64,000 nucleotides of DNA from Methanobacteriota archaeon. Its GTDB lineage: Archaea; Methanobacteriota; Methanobacteria; Methanobacteriales; Methanobacteriaceae. The stretch spans positions 46,995-110,994 of the forward strand of contig JAEYPF010000003.1 in assembly GCA_023411115.1 (NCBI GenBank). The letters are read 5' to 3'. This document shows positions 25,632-34,757 of this stretch, piece after piece. The position numbers were made by a program, and so were the translations under genes. The first letter of the stretch is position 1. Each line of letters opens with the position of its first letter. The notes under the pieces were generated by a model that had not been told where the DNA came from, searched no databases, and saw only the letters and a program-made list of their open reading frames with translations.

Positions 25632-26138
25632 TCAATCTGTAACTTTAGCATTTACATCTTTTTTCATTAATTTTAATATCACATAGTCACCAAAATCATG
25701 TATATCTACATCAGAGACTTTCAGTTGTTTTTTTCTAAATGCCGGCCCGGTGGATATTATTATGTTATGTATCATGCACCCCATGGGATCAATTAACATA
25801 TCGCTTATTTTACCCACTTCCATGGCGTCGTAGGTTATGACAGTTTTTCCAACAATATCTTTAAAAAGAGAGCCAGTTTCCAGTTGTTCCCCTAATTTAT
25901 TCACTTTAGGTTTTAGATCAATTCCTTCTTTATTTAATTTTAACTGCACGTAGTCCCCTACCTTATCCAGATCATCTTGAAGGACCGAAAAATACTTTTT
26001 ATTTAAAGCAGATCCTGTGGCTACCCATATTTTATCAACTAGACAGTGTTTTAGTTTTATTTCAAGTTCAGCTATTTTTCCCACTTCTATAGCATCCTTA
26101 TCTAAAACAGTCATCCCTACAAATTTGCTAGCTTTCAT
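25632..26138 (-). CDS. Tandem PRC-barrel protein
   Basis: About 168 residues made of two PRC-barrel domains: residues ~1-80 (KFVGMTVLDKDAIEVGKIAEL) and ~90-165 (DIVGKTVITYDAMEVGKISDM), each ending with GDYV(Q/I)LKL. PRC barrels bind RNA-processing or photosynthetic/ribosome partners; archaeal stand-alone forms are uncharacterised. ATG 26138 (GGAAGTG upstream) is preferred over GTG 26144. A single PRC-barrel gene is also present at 60386. Confidence 0.85.
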   Translation of the reverse strand: MKASKFVGMTVLDKDAIEVGKIAELEIKLKHCLVDKIWVATGSALNKKYFSVLQDDLDKVGDYVQLKLNKEGIDLKPKVNKLGEQLETGSLFKDIVGKTVITYDAMEVGKISDMLIDPMGCMIHNIIISTGPAFRKKQLKVSDVDIHDFGDYVILKLMKKDVNAKVTD

Positions 26139-26462
26139 TTTCACACTTCCATAGTATATGTAATATTCTTATTTTGTTTTTTATCACATAATAATATTTG
26201 TTTATAAAGTTTTTTTTGATATTTAGATAATTAATTTAATGATATGATGTTGATATGGGTCTAATTTTAGATTATACTAGATAATAGGGTTATTGTATTT
26301 TTTTGACAGGTTTTAAAGGGTGAAGTTGGTATGAATTAGCTGGATATTGTGAATTTATGGGATAGTAGTTATTTATAAAGCAGATATAATTTGAAAATTA
26401 TTATATTTAAATTGAAAATAATTACTTAAACTATTTTAAACAAAGTATGAATGGGGATTAAT
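26139..26462. other. AT-rich divergent intergenic region
   Basis: Carries promoter-like A/T tracts for genes on both sides (for example TATTATATTTAAATTG near 26400-26415, about 50 bases before the SOUL gene). No gene was seen. Confidence 0.45.
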
Positions 26463-27005
26463 ATGACTGAAACACTTGCATATGATGTTGAACAAAAAGA
26501 TGGGTCTTTTGAAATGAGAAAATATGGGCATTATATTTTGGCCCAGGTAGATATTGAAGCATCTTTTGATAAGGCTATAGTTAAAGGATTTAGAATCCTT
26601 GCAAACTACATTTTTGGGGGAAATAAGAAACGTTCTCAAATTGCAATGACCGCGCCTGTTGTAGAAGAGAGCGAAAAAATTGAAATGACAACTCCAGTGA
26701 CAGAAGAAAGAGAAGGTAATTTTCAACGTATATCATTTGCAATGCCATCAAAATATACTATAGATTCTCTACCAGAACCAGATGATAAAAGAATTCATTT
26801 TAAAGAATTTAAAAATCAAGAGACTGCAGTCTTGAGGTTTAAAGGTAGAGTAAAAGAAAAACTTGCCACAGAAATGGTTGAAGAACTTAAAAGATGGCTC
26901 TATAAAAATCACATTGAACCTAAGTCAAATTTTATGGTGGCACAGTATAATCATCCTGCTGTACCAGGATTTCTAAGGAGAAATGAGATAATAGTGGAGA
27001 TTTAA
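26463..27005 (+). CDS. SOUL family heme-binding protein
   Basis: About 180 residues matching the SOUL/HBP fold: start LAYDVEQKDGSFEMRKYGHY, then GFRILANYIFGGNKKRSQIAM, TAPVV / TTPVTEE (the TAPV motif) and the C-terminal YNHPAVPGFLRRNEIIVEI. SOUL proteins bind heme or tetrapyrroles; presence in methanogens is known though the role is unclear. ATG 26463 has GGGGATTA upstream and is preferred over ATG 26451. It may relate to the putative heme-type membrane proteins 3 kb away, but there is no direct link. Confidence 0.9.
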   Translation: MTETLAYDVEQKDGSFEMRKYGHYILAQVDIEASFDKAIVKGFRILANYIFGGNKKRSQIAMTAPVVEESEKIEMTTPVTEEREGNFQRISFAMPSKYTIDSLPEPDDKRIHFKEFKNQETAVLRFKGRVKEKLATEMVEELKRWLYKNHIEPKSNFMVAQYNHPAVPGFLRRNEIIVEI

Positions 27006-27101
27006 AGGATAAAATTTACATTTCGATTATTTGTACATATATTTATTTTTAAATTTATTATTCAAAGGAAAATACTTTAACTAAATAGATAGAATAATGT
27101 T

Positions 27102-28484
27102 ATGGACAACCAGCAGAGAAATAGAATTCTAATCCTGCTTTTTATCGGGGTTTTTATGGGCGCCCTTGATATTGGTATCGTTGGGCCAGCACTGCCTGCT
27201 ATTAAATCATTTTTTGCTGTAAATGAAAGGATTGTTTCATGGATATTTGCAATTTATATCCTCTTTTTCATGATAGGAACCCCGTTAATGGCTAAGATTT
27301 CAGATATGTATGGTCGGAGGCTAATATACATAATTGATATAATTCTATTTGCTGTGGGCTCTTTAATCACTGCTTTTTCATCTTCATTTGAAATACTGTT
27401 AATTGGAAGGGCTATTCAGGGTTTTGGAGCAGGGGGAATTTTCCCTGTAGCAAGTGCATTTATTGGTGATACTTTCCCGCCTGAAAAAAGAGGCTCTGCA
27501 CTTGGAATTATAGGCTCTGTATTTGGTTTGTCAGCGGTTTTTGGCCCCATTTTGGGGGGATTGCTACTTAATTATGGCTGGCAGTGGCTTTTTATAATAA
27601 ATATACCTATAGCTGTAGGAATTATCACTGCAAGTTATTTTATATTGCCTAAAACTGAGAGAAAATGGGTTTCAGGATTTGACTGGTATGGTACTCTGGT
27701 ACTGGGAATTCTTGTAACTTCACTTGCAATTGGGGTAAATCAATTAGACAGCAGTAATTTCACAGAAAGTCTTAAATCGCTCTATGTATGGCCTTTTTTA
27801 CTGTTTTCTATTGTATTATTGCCTGTTTTATGGAAAGTTGAAAAAAGAGCTTCAGATCCTGTATTGCAGATTAATCTATTAAAAAACAGGGAAGTTAGAC
27901 TTGCAACAGGCATATCTATAGGTTCAGGTTTAAGTCAGGTGGCAATAGTGTTTCTTCCGTCATTTGCTGTCGTTTCACTTTCATTATCTACTTCTACGGC
28001 CAGCTTAATGGTCCTTCCACTGGTGATCACCATGGCCATAAGCGCACCTTTAATTGGGAGGCTGCTTGATAAATTTGGATCAAAAAAGGTGATGTTTACA
28101 GGTAGCTTTATATTAATTGCAGGCCTTTTTATTTTAAGCTTCTTTGCTTCTACTTTTTATATGTTTATTCTATCTGGAATTATTCTGGGCGTGGGATTGA
28201 TTACAATTATTGGGGCTCCTTTAAGATACATCATGTTATCTGAAACTCCCCAAAAATACAGGGCTTCAGGACAGGCACTGATCAATATCAATGCCAGTGT
28301 GGGTCAGTTAATTGGCGGGGCACTGGTTGGCGGAATAATTGCTTCGAGAGGTGGAAATTACACGGGTTACGAGTTTGCTTATATTGCTGTTGCTATTGCA
28401 GCTGTAATAATGTTATTTTTAACCATTGGCCTTAAAGGGCGTTTGGAACAGGTTAAAACCATGAAGATAAATTCTAAAAAATAA
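27102..28484 (+). CDS. MFS drug:H+ antiporter, 14-helix (DHA2/EmrB-QacA) type
   Basis: A 460-residue transporter with about 14 helices. MFS signatures: MAKISDMYGRRLIYIIDI (motif A loop 2-3), LIGRAIQGFGAGGIFPVAS (motif B), GSVFGLSAVFGPILGGLL (motif C of drug antiporters) and a repeated motif A at APLIGRLLDKFGSKKVMF. It likely exports lipophilic or cationic compounds. The ribosome binding site is weak. It stands alone, with the nearest genes not obviously related. Confidence 0.92.
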   Translation: MDNQQRNRILILLFIGVFMGALDIGIVGPALPAIKSFFAVNERIVSWIFAIYILFFMIGTPLMAKISDMYGRRLIYIIDIILFAVGSLITAFSSSFEILLIGRAIQGFGAGGIFPVASAFIGDTFPPEKRGSALGIIGSVFGLSAVFGPILGGLLLNYGWQWLFIINIPIAVGIITASYFILPKTERKWVSGFDWYGTLVLGILVTSLAIGVNQLDSSNFTESLKSLYVWPFLLFSIVLLPVLWKVEKRASDPVLQINLLKNREVRLATGISIGSGLSQVAIVFLPSFAVVSLSLSTSTASLMVLPLVITMAISAPLIGRLLDKFGSKKVMFTGSFILIAGLFILSFFASTFYMFILSGIILGVGLITIIGAPLRYIMLSETPQKYRASGQALININASVGQLIGGALVGGIIASRGGNYTGYEFAYIAVAIAAVIMLFLTIGLKGRLEQVKTMKINSKK

Positions 28485-28748
28485 TTAGTTCAGTTTATCC
28501 CTAATAAATTAACATGCTTGTCCATTCTGGTTTAATTAGGTTAAATAATTTCCCATATTATGCATAAATTATATCAATTTAGTATTATTTGTACTCTTAT
28601 ATGATAAGATATAAAAATGGGAAAAATAAACATATGGCTAGTGTAAGTTGGAAATATATATGTGTTTTACACAATATTCAACAACTGGAGGAGCAACATA
28701 CTCTAAATTTTTCCATGGACTTAGACTTCAATCTGGAGTAGTGAATAA

Positions 28749-29420
28749 ATGGTACAGATAATTAAAACCGCGGTAAAATGCTACAAAAAGAAGGCCAAAA
28801 AGACAGTAGGCGGTAAACAAAAGGTTTATGAGTATAATCAGTATCTTATACCCCTTAAAAGATCTGATAATCTGGAATGTAAGGAAGGAGTGCTTATAAT
28901 ACCAGAAAAATATTTTAAGGATTTATTTGGCGTAGAGGATACATGGGGGGTTAAGGAGTATCTGAGCAAGCTTAAAGGATATGAAATGAGCATTGATGGA
29001 TACCAGAAGGAATTTAAGGAACTCGAATTGCAGTATCAAAAAGAATTTAAGGACTTAGAATGGAAACACAGTACACTGTCCAAATCATATAAGGAGCTCC
29101 TGAGCAAACATACCAAAGCCACAAAACAATATAAAATGGAAACATCTGGGTTCTCAGAATTAGAAGCTAAAACTGAGGAACTGGCTAAACAGTTAGAATC
29201 AAAAGATCTAGAATACAAGAAGCTAAAAGAGGAGTATGAAACGGCTTTAAATAACCAAAATATTCTTGAAGAAGCCCTTAAATCTGCTGAAAATAAATTT
29301 AATGAAGATAAACTAACTGAAAACAAATTGGATGAAGAAAAACCTAATGAAGACAAAGATTTCTGGTCCATGTTAAAAAACCGTATTGGAAAAAAGGAAT
29401 TAACATCTAAAGATCAATAA
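28749..29420 (+). CDS. Coiled-coil protein upstream of a UvrD helicase
   Basis: A 223-residue protein. The first ~80 residues form a small basic domain (IIKTAVKCYKKKAKKTVGGK then YNQYLIPLKRSDN, GVLIIPEKYFKDLF); the rest (~85-215) is a long, highly charged coiled coil ending DFWSMLKNRIGKKELTS. I do not recognise a family. It ends 25 bases before the helicase gene on the same strand, so the two are likely co-transcribed; the coiled coil could tether or dimerise a DNA-processing complex (inference). A weak GGAG site precedes the ATG. Confidence 0.7.
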   Translation: MVQIIKTAVKCYKKKAKKTVGGKQKVYEYNQYLIPLKRSDNLECKEGVLIIPEKYFKDLFGVEDTWGVKEYLSKLKGYEMSIDGYQKEFKELELQYQKEFKDLEWKHSTLSKSYKELLSKHTKATKQYKMETSGFSELEAKTEELAKQLESKDLEYKKLKEEYETALNNQNILEEALKSAENKFNEDKLTENKLDEEKPNEDKDFWSMLKNRIGKKELTSKDQ

Positions 29421-29445
29421 AATTTATTCTATTTTTAATTATTTT

Positions 29446-31785
29446 ATGAGCGATTTCATGATCAAATACTCTGATTTTGAAAAGATAGTGTTGGAAGAGC
29501 TTGGAAGGGATATAAGAATTGCTGTAAATAAAAATCAACATAAGGCAATAATGACCCCTCCAAATACTTCTTTATTTATTGTAGCTGGCCCTGGAAGCGG
29601 TAAAACCACTGTAATGGTTTTAAAAATATTGAAATTTATATTTGTAGATGGTGTAGACCCATCCTCAATTCTGGCAACAACTTTTACCAGAAAAGCAGCT
29701 TCACAGCTAAAATCAAGGACTATAGAGTGGGGAAATGAGCTTAAATCAATTATATCTGAAGATCCAAAGTATGTGGATATTAAAAACGTGCTTAAAGAAC
29801 TTGATTTTAAAAAAATAGTAATTGGAACACTGGATAGTATAGCTGAAGATATTTTAAAAGGCAGTAATTATGGGGATACCTCACCAGCTATAGTTGAAGA
29901 CCTTGTATCCAATGCCCTTATGATAAAAGTAGGCCTCCTTGATCACGACCGTCAAAGGGATAGGGACCTTCGAAGTTTTCTAAATCACATAAGAGGCACG
30001 AAAACAAGATTTAATGTATCAATGATGAGCCAGATGCTCCTTGAGATAAAAGACAGGATTTATCATGATAGGATTGATTTTGATGAATTTATAGATAATT
30101 ATGAGCATCCAGGGGCTGTAATAGCATGGAATGCCATATCTGATTATCTTACTGATTTAAAAAACAGGAATCTTCTTGATTTTTCAATGCTTGAGGATGA
30201 ATTTTTAAGAAAACTTCAAAATGGTAAGTTAAAGAGCTTAGAAAACATTAAAATAGTTCTGGTGGATGAATATCAGGATACAAACCTGCTTCAGGAGATG
30301 ATCTATTTTAAAATTGCAGAAATTGCAGTCAGGAATAGTGGCAGTATCATCGTTGTTGGGGACGACGATCAATCACTTTACAGGTTCAGGGGAGCAACTG
30401 TAGATCTTTTTACCGGTTTTGGTGATAGGGTGAGAAATCAGCTTGGAATAACTCCTCTTTTTGTGAATCTTTCTAAAAATTACAGATCAACAGAAAATAT
30501 AGTCCATTTTTGTAATGATTTTATATGTGTAGATCATGAATTTCAAAATGCACGCGTGTCAGGTAAAGGATCCATTTTGCCCAGCTTAGAGAATTCTCCA
30601 AATTTTCCAGTTCTCGGAATGTTCAGAGAAAACATCAATGCACTCGCAGTAGATCTGGCAGCCTTTATCCGTAAAATCAGTCAGGGAGAAGGAATAAGTT
30701 TAAATTATGATAATACACAGTTAAAATTGGGTGGAAAAGAATCACTTCCTGCAGATATTGCCTTTTTATGTAGTTCTCCTCTTGAACTTGACTTTAAGGG
30801 AAATTTCAGGCTTCCTATTCTTCTTAAAGATGAACTAAGTAAATATAATCCTCAAATACCTGTTTTTAATCCGCGTGGGCAAAGTTTGGGTAGGGTACCA
30901 GTTATTGAAATATTGTGTGGGTTACTTTTAGAATGCATGGATCCTGAAGGTGCAATTCAGTATGATCTTAAGAGGTTACCTCGAAATGCTGTATCTAGAT
31001 TTAAAATATGGCGATCTAAAGCTTTAGAATATACAGATAGTAAAAATCACAGCGAGATCAACACATTTTTAGATACGTGGAAAAGTAACTTTTTCATGGA
31101 AAATGATGAAATAGAAGTTCCCCTGCTTGATCTTATTTATAAGCTCATCAGGTGGATACCTGAGATTCTAGATGACGAAGGGCTTGTTTATCTGGAAGTT
31201 ATTATTAAAACCATTACGCAGACCAGTTTATTCAGTGATTTTAAGGCCAATATTATACTGAATGGAAAAAACCGAGATATAGATCGAAATTCAGTAATAG
31301 AGGCCATGTGGAACATATTCGTGCCTATTGCACTGGGCGCAATAAATCTGGATTTAGATATCCTTGAGAACCTGCCTCAAAATGGAATAAATATAATGTC
31401 AATTCATCAAGCTAAAGGTTTAGAATTCCCTGTTGTTATAGTGGATGTGGGCTCTGATTTTAAAATGAATTATGCTTACCATGCGTTTAAAAGGTTTCCT
31501 GGAAGCCCTGGAAAATCATGTACAATTGAAGATAATATAAGAAGATTTTCTAAACTTGGAAAAACATCAAGAAATGCACTTGACAGGGCATTCGATGACT
31601 TAATAAGGCAGTATTTTGTAGCCTACAGCAGGCCAAAATGCCTGCTTTTGCTTGTGGGTTTAAATTCCCTAAAAGACGGCTATTTTTTTAACAATGAAAC
31701 TAGATACGTCCCAAATATAGCAACAGGTTGGGACAGAAGCGGAAAATGGCACTGGAAAGGTCTGGATAATTTGTTTCATATATAA
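29446..31785 (+). CDS. UvrD/PcrA-type superfamily 1 DNA helicase
   Basis: A 779-residue protein with SF1A helicase motifs: Q-like NKNQHKAIM, Walker A AGPGSGKTT (47-55), motif Ia TFTRKAASQL, Walker B LVDEYQDTN, motif III VVGDDDQSLYRFRGA, motif IV NYRSTENIV and motif V/VI SIHQAKGLEFPVVIV ... YVAYSRPK. It unwinds 3'-5' DNA. It lies after a coiled-coil gene and before a Cas4-like nuclease, an arrangement reminiscent of helicase-nuclease partnerships such as AddAB, but here the nuclease is a separate protein. It has no fused nuclease domain. A repair or defence role is inferred. Confidence 0.92.
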   Translation: MSDFMIKYSDFEKIVLEELGRDIRIAVNKNQHKAIMTPPNTSLFIVAGPGSGKTTVMVLKILKFIFVDGVDPSSILATTFTRKAASQLKSRTIEWGNELKSIISEDPKYVDIKNVLKELDFKKIVIGTLDSIAEDILKGSNYGDTSPAIVEDLVSNALMIKVGLLDHDRQRDRDLRSFLNHIRGTKTRFNVSMMSQMLLEIKDRIYHDRIDFDEFIDNYEHPGAVIAWNAISDYLTDLKNRNLLDFSMLEDEFLRKLQNGKLKSLENIKIVLVDEYQDTNLLQEMIYFKIAEIAVRNSGSIIVVGDDDQSLYRFRGATVDLFTGFGDRVRNQLGITPLFVNLSKNYRSTENIVHFCNDFICVDHEFQNARVSGKGSILPSLENSPNFPVLGMFRENINALAVDLAAFIRKISQGEGISLNYDNTQLKLGGKESLPADIAFLCSSPLELDFKGNFRLPILLKDELSKYNPQIPVFNPRGQSLGRVPVIEILCGLLLECMDPEGAIQYDLKRLPRNAVSRFKIWRSKALEYTDSKNHSEINTFLDTWKSNFFMENDEIEVPLLDLIYKLIRWIPEILDDEGLVYLEVIIKTITQTSLFSDFKANIILNGKNRDIDRNSVIEAMWNIFVPIALGAINLDLDILENLPQNGINIMSIHQAKGLEFPVVIVDVGSDFKMNYAYHAFKRFPGSPGKSCTIEDNIRRFSKLGKTSRNALDRAFDDLIRQYFVAYSRPKCLLLLVGLNSLKDGYFFNNETRYVPNIATGWDRSGKWHWKGLDNLFHI

Positions 31786-31947
31786 CTAAATTAAAATACA
31801 TTGTTTTATTTTTATTCTCATGTTAAATTGTATATATGTAATATTATGCATTTAAGGTACCGGGACAATCATAATAATAGGTGCAGTTTTTTATTATGTA
31901 AAATTTTTATATTATCTGTTTTTTTAAACGAAAAAGAAAAATGACAG

Positions 31948-31999
31948 GATTTATATAATTCTTCTAACTTCTAATAGTAATATAAGACTTATTAGAAGT
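31948..31999 (+). promoter_or_regulatory. Promoter with 11-bp inverted repeat before the Cas4-like gene
   Basis: TATA-like GGATTTATATAATTC (~31948-31962) is followed by AACTTCTAATA (31966-31976) and its complement TATTAGAAGTT (31990-32000), separated by 13 bases. The repeat covers the expected transcription start, so it could be an operator or a 5'-leader hairpin for the nuclease gene at 32018. Confidence 0.5.
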
Positions 32000-32017
32000 T
32001 TTAGGAGAGCATAAAAT

Positions 32018-32680
32018 ATGTCGTTTTCAGGTTCAATTCCCCACCCTACAGTTTCTGAAGTTAAAATCATTGAAAATAAGAATAACTTCCCTATAAGCTG
32101 GTTAAATAAACAGGGCTATTGTGAATATGGGATTTTTCTTGAAAACGTGCGTCAGATTAAAACTGCACCTACAAAGGCCATGATTAAAGGGGTAAAAGAA
32201 CATCTCATACTGGAAGAAAAATTTAAAGAAGAAGCAGTACCAGCCACTTTTGATGAAATGATGGAATCTTCAAAAACTGCTGAAGTTTTATCCCGTGAAT
32301 TCCGCGTAATTTCTGCTAATTATGGAATTCGTGGATTTATAGATGAAATATGGATGACCCCAGATGAATTTGTAATAATAGATGATAAACCTGGAGTTAT
32401 ACCTTACTACTCAAGTATAAATCAGGTATATGGTTACTGTCTGGCTTTTAAAGATATGGTTAAAGATGACAGGCGAATTGTGGCATCCCTTCGTGAGCGT
32501 GGGACTGATAACATATTTTGGGCGTCTTATTTTGACGAGAAAGCTGAAAAAAATATAATTGGGCTTGTAAATCATATGCATGATTTGATATCGGGGAATA
32601 AATCCTTTACTTCTACTGATAATCCAAATAAATGTAATAAATGTAGATTTAACAGGATATGTGATAAGCGAATAGAATAG
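32018..32680 (+). CDS. Cas4/RecB-like PD-(D/E)XK nuclease with Fe-S cysteines
   Basis: A 220-residue protein with the full Cas4-like set: Cys35 (KQGYCEYGIF), the His62 region (GVKEHLILE), Asp109 (RGFIDEIW), Asp122-x-Lys124 (IIDDKPG), the helix QVYGYCLAF and the C-terminal cluster Cys206, Cys209 and Cys215 (CNKCRFNRIC). Four cysteines fit a 4Fe-4S cluster. Cas4 and related enzymes are DNA exonucleases acting in CRISPR adaptation or in recombination. No CRISPR array or cas1/cas2 is in the window, so a stand-alone role with the upstream UvrD helicase is more likely. GGAGAG precedes the ATG. Confidence 0.88.
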   Translation: MSFSGSIPHPTVSEVKIIENKNNFPISWLNKQGYCEYGIFLENVRQIKTAPTKAMIKGVKEHLILEEKFKEEAVPATFDEMMESSKTAEVLSREFRVISANYGIRGFIDEIWMTPDEFVIIDDKPGVIPYYSSINQVYGYCLAFKDMVKDDRRIVASLRERGTDNIFWASYFDEKAEKNIIGLVNHMHDLISGNKSFTSTDNPNKCNKCRFNRICDKRIE

Positions 32681-33106
32681 TATTTTTTAATTGATTGTCC
32701 TTTGTGATAAATAACATTAAACAATTCTCTTTTTTGCTACATGTCATATAAACCTTGAAAATCGTAAAATTGAGAATTAAATTATTTTGAAAACATATTT
32801 TTCTTTTTAAAACGTGTTAATAACTTTTTTCATGATATTTTTCCACAAAGGTTATATGTGATTATGCATAAAAAGAAGCAATATTGTAATACTGGGGAAA
32901 ATCTGAAATGAGTAAATCATCTCCCGGTGGCGGTATTAAAGTTAAATATAAACATAGGAAGCTCCAATGGTATCAAAGATAAATTTAAATACAATAAACC
33001 CCGAAATAGATGGCTTTATTATTTGAATTTATAAACGATACATTTAAATATGAAAAACGGTAAATAACCAACTTGCCACGGTGCAGATAGATTGCTCATT
33101 TTAGTT
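32681..33106. other. Intergenic region before tRNA-Gln
   Basis: Mostly AT-rich. A 24-codon frame at 32908-32982 (MSKSSPGGGIKVKYKHRKLQ…) has a GGGGAA site but is too short to call. The tRNA promoter is near 33042-33050. Confidence 0.4.
33042..33050 (+). promoter_or_regulatory. TATA box of tRNA-Gln
   Basis: ATTTAAATA lies 57 bases before the mature 5' end of the tRNA, with TATAAAC nearby. Transcription would begin around 33073-33076, giving a short 5' leader removed by RNase P. Confidence 0.5.
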
Positions 33107-33178
33107 AGTCCCGTAGGGTAGTGGTAATCCTCCTGGTCTTTGGAACCGGGGACAGCGGTTCGACTCCGCTCGGGACTA
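33107..33178 (+). tRNA. tRNA-Gln (anticodon UUG)
   Basis: Seven-base acceptor stem AGTCCCG (33107-33113) pairs with CGGGACT (33171-33177), discriminator A. D arm TAGGGTAGTGGTAATCCT. The anticodon stem CTGGT/ACCGG encloses loop CTTTGGA with anticodon TTG. T arm GCGGTTCGACTCCGC carries the invariant GTTCGA. No intron. CCA is not encoded. In archaea this tRNA is first charged with Glu and converted by GatDE. Confidence 0.95.
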
Positions 33179-33205
33179 TTCCCTTAAAGCACAAGAGGTA
33201 GTTTT

Positions 33206-34363
33206 ATGAAAAACATTCTTGTTGTAGGTACAAATTCACGACCTGTGGCCTGTTCTGCAAAAAAGATGGGAAACACAATTTATTCAATAGATTATTTTTG
33301 TTCAAGCGACCTTGTAAAATGTTCTGATTATTTAAGGTGCATATTAAATCAAATTCCCTACGAATCATGCGGCTATTATATCGAAAGATTTGATCCCAAA
33401 ATTCTTGAAACTTATGCAAATGAAGTGATGGATGATGTTGACTGTATTCTATGCAGTGCTGGGGCAACGCCAGATAAATTTCCAGAATCAAAGGTAATTG
33501 GAAATAAAAAAATTGAGCACATAGAAAATAAATACAACCTTTATAAATTACTTAAAAATAAATTTAAAGTTCCAGAGACATTTTTAGTTTCATCATATCG
33601 TGAAGCCGCTGAAATAGCCAGGAATAATGGAAATAAAAAATTCCTTGTAAAGCCTATCGTTGGGGCTGGAGGTAAAGGTATTAGAAGATTTGAGGAAACA
33701 AATGAAAATACTAATTTTAAAGGTATGATGCTTCAAGAACTTATAGAAGGTCAAAATATCAGCGCATCAGTCTTATCAACTCAAAATGAAGCTAAGGCAA
33801 TTTTTACAAGCAGGCAGATACTTGGAGAGGATGGACTTGGACAGCCTGATGAATTCGCATATTGTGGGAATGTAGTTCCATATACGGATGACCCTGAAGT
33901 TAAAAAGGTAGCTGAAGATGCTATAATGGAGTTATCTCTTATAGGATCAAACGGTGTGGACATGATTCAGACTGGGGAAGATATTTACGTCATAGAGGTT
34001 AATCCCAGGTTTCAGGGTACATTTGAATGTGCTGAAGCCATATTTGGGATAAATATGGTGGATGCCCATATCAAAGCATGTAACGGCACCATAATTGAAA
34101 TACCTTCTCCTGATAAATTCGCTGTTAAAATGGTAGTTTTTGCAAAAAAACGCTCAATTGCAGGAAATCTTGATTTTGAAGGAGTATATGATAGACCTGA
34201 ACGAAATGTTATAATTGAAAAGGATGAACCTGCTGTAACGGTTATAGCAGCCGATAAAAAACTTGAAAATGCCATTTATAAAGCAGAAAAACTGGTTGAA
34301 CGAGTTTATGGCGCACTTGAACCTTTCCCTGGAAAAATACTGGTCAGGAACGTTAGTGTATAA
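33206..34363 (+). CDS. ATP-grasp carboligase (COG2232-like)
   Basis: A 385-residue ATP-grasp enzyme. The N-terminal Rossmann-like part (ILVVGTNSRPVACSAKKMG…YSIDYF) is typical of COG2232-type predicted ATP-dependent carboligases. The ATP-grasp core shows KFLVKPIVGAGGKGIRRF (ATP-binding lysine and glycine loop), MLQELIEGQNIS and the metal-binding IYVIEVNPRFQGT. The substrate is unknown; a coenzyme role (methanopterin, methanofuran or F420 side chains) is possible in methanogens but unsupported by sequence. AGAGGT precedes the ATG. It begins 27 bases after tRNA-Gln. Confidence 0.82.
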   Translation: MKNILVVGTNSRPVACSAKKMGNTIYSIDYFCSSDLVKCSDYLRCILNQIPYESCGYYIERFDPKILETYANEVMDDVDCILCSAGATPDKFPESKVIGNKKIEHIENKYNLYKLLKNKFKVPETFLVSSYREAAEIARNNGNKKFLVKPIVGAGGKGIRRFEETNENTNFKGMMLQELIEGQNISASVLSTQNEAKAIFTSRQILGEDGLGQPDEFAYCGNVVPYTDDPEVKKVAEDAIMELSLIGSNGVDMIQTGEDIYVIEVNPRFQGTFECAEAIFGINMVDAHIKACNGTIIEIPSPDKFAVKMVVFAKKRSIAGNLDFEGVYDRPERNVIIEKDEPAVTVIAADKKLENAIYKAEKLVERVYGALEPFPGKILVRNVSV

Positions 34364-34597
34364 TGGCTAAAAATTGCATTAGGCAAATTATAATGCCTAA
34401 TTATTTTTATTTATTTGATAGGATATGTGTAGTCAGTTAATGATCTGTTGGTGAATGTACTGCTACATTATTTAAATTTAAAATAGGCTCATTAATATCT
34501 GTACTTTAAATGTTCTGTTTGATATTGTGATGGGTAAATGAGTTAAAAATGGTGCTAAAGAATAACCTTTGGTGTTGTTTTCCTAGGGCTAAAAATT

Positions 34598-34747
34598 TTA
34601 AACTATATGTAAAAGACGTAAAATAAATATTAGAGTCCCAATGACTATCATGGCAGTAACTAGAATCTGTGCTCCCGCAAACAATAAATATAATTTAGCG
34701 CGTCTATCTGGATCACTCATTATGTCTTCTATTGGGTCGATGCTCAT
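34598..34747 (-). CDS. Small membrane protein (49 residues)
   Basis: ATG 34747 is preceded by AGAGGTATTAAA, a good ribosome binding site. The protein has an acidic N-terminus (MSIDPIEDIMSDPDRRAKLY) and one long hydrophobic stretch (about residues 20-46) that could form one or two membrane passes. It lies 10 bases downstream of the UPF0216 gene and is probably co-transcribed. I recall similar short proteins in Methanobacteria but no function. Confidence 0.65.
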   Translation of the reverse strand: MSIDPIEDIMSDPDRRAKLYLLFAGAQILVTAMIVIGTLIFILRLLHIV

Positions 34748-34757
34748 TTTAATACCT

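Noticed and set aside
32908..32982. 24-codon frame MSKSSPGGGIKVKYK…
   Set aside because: Too short to support although a GGGGAA lies upstream; noted only in the intergenic description.
33107..33178. Integration site at the tRNA-Gln gene
   Set aside because: I looked for a repeated copy of the tRNA 3' end and for an integrase nearby and saw neither.
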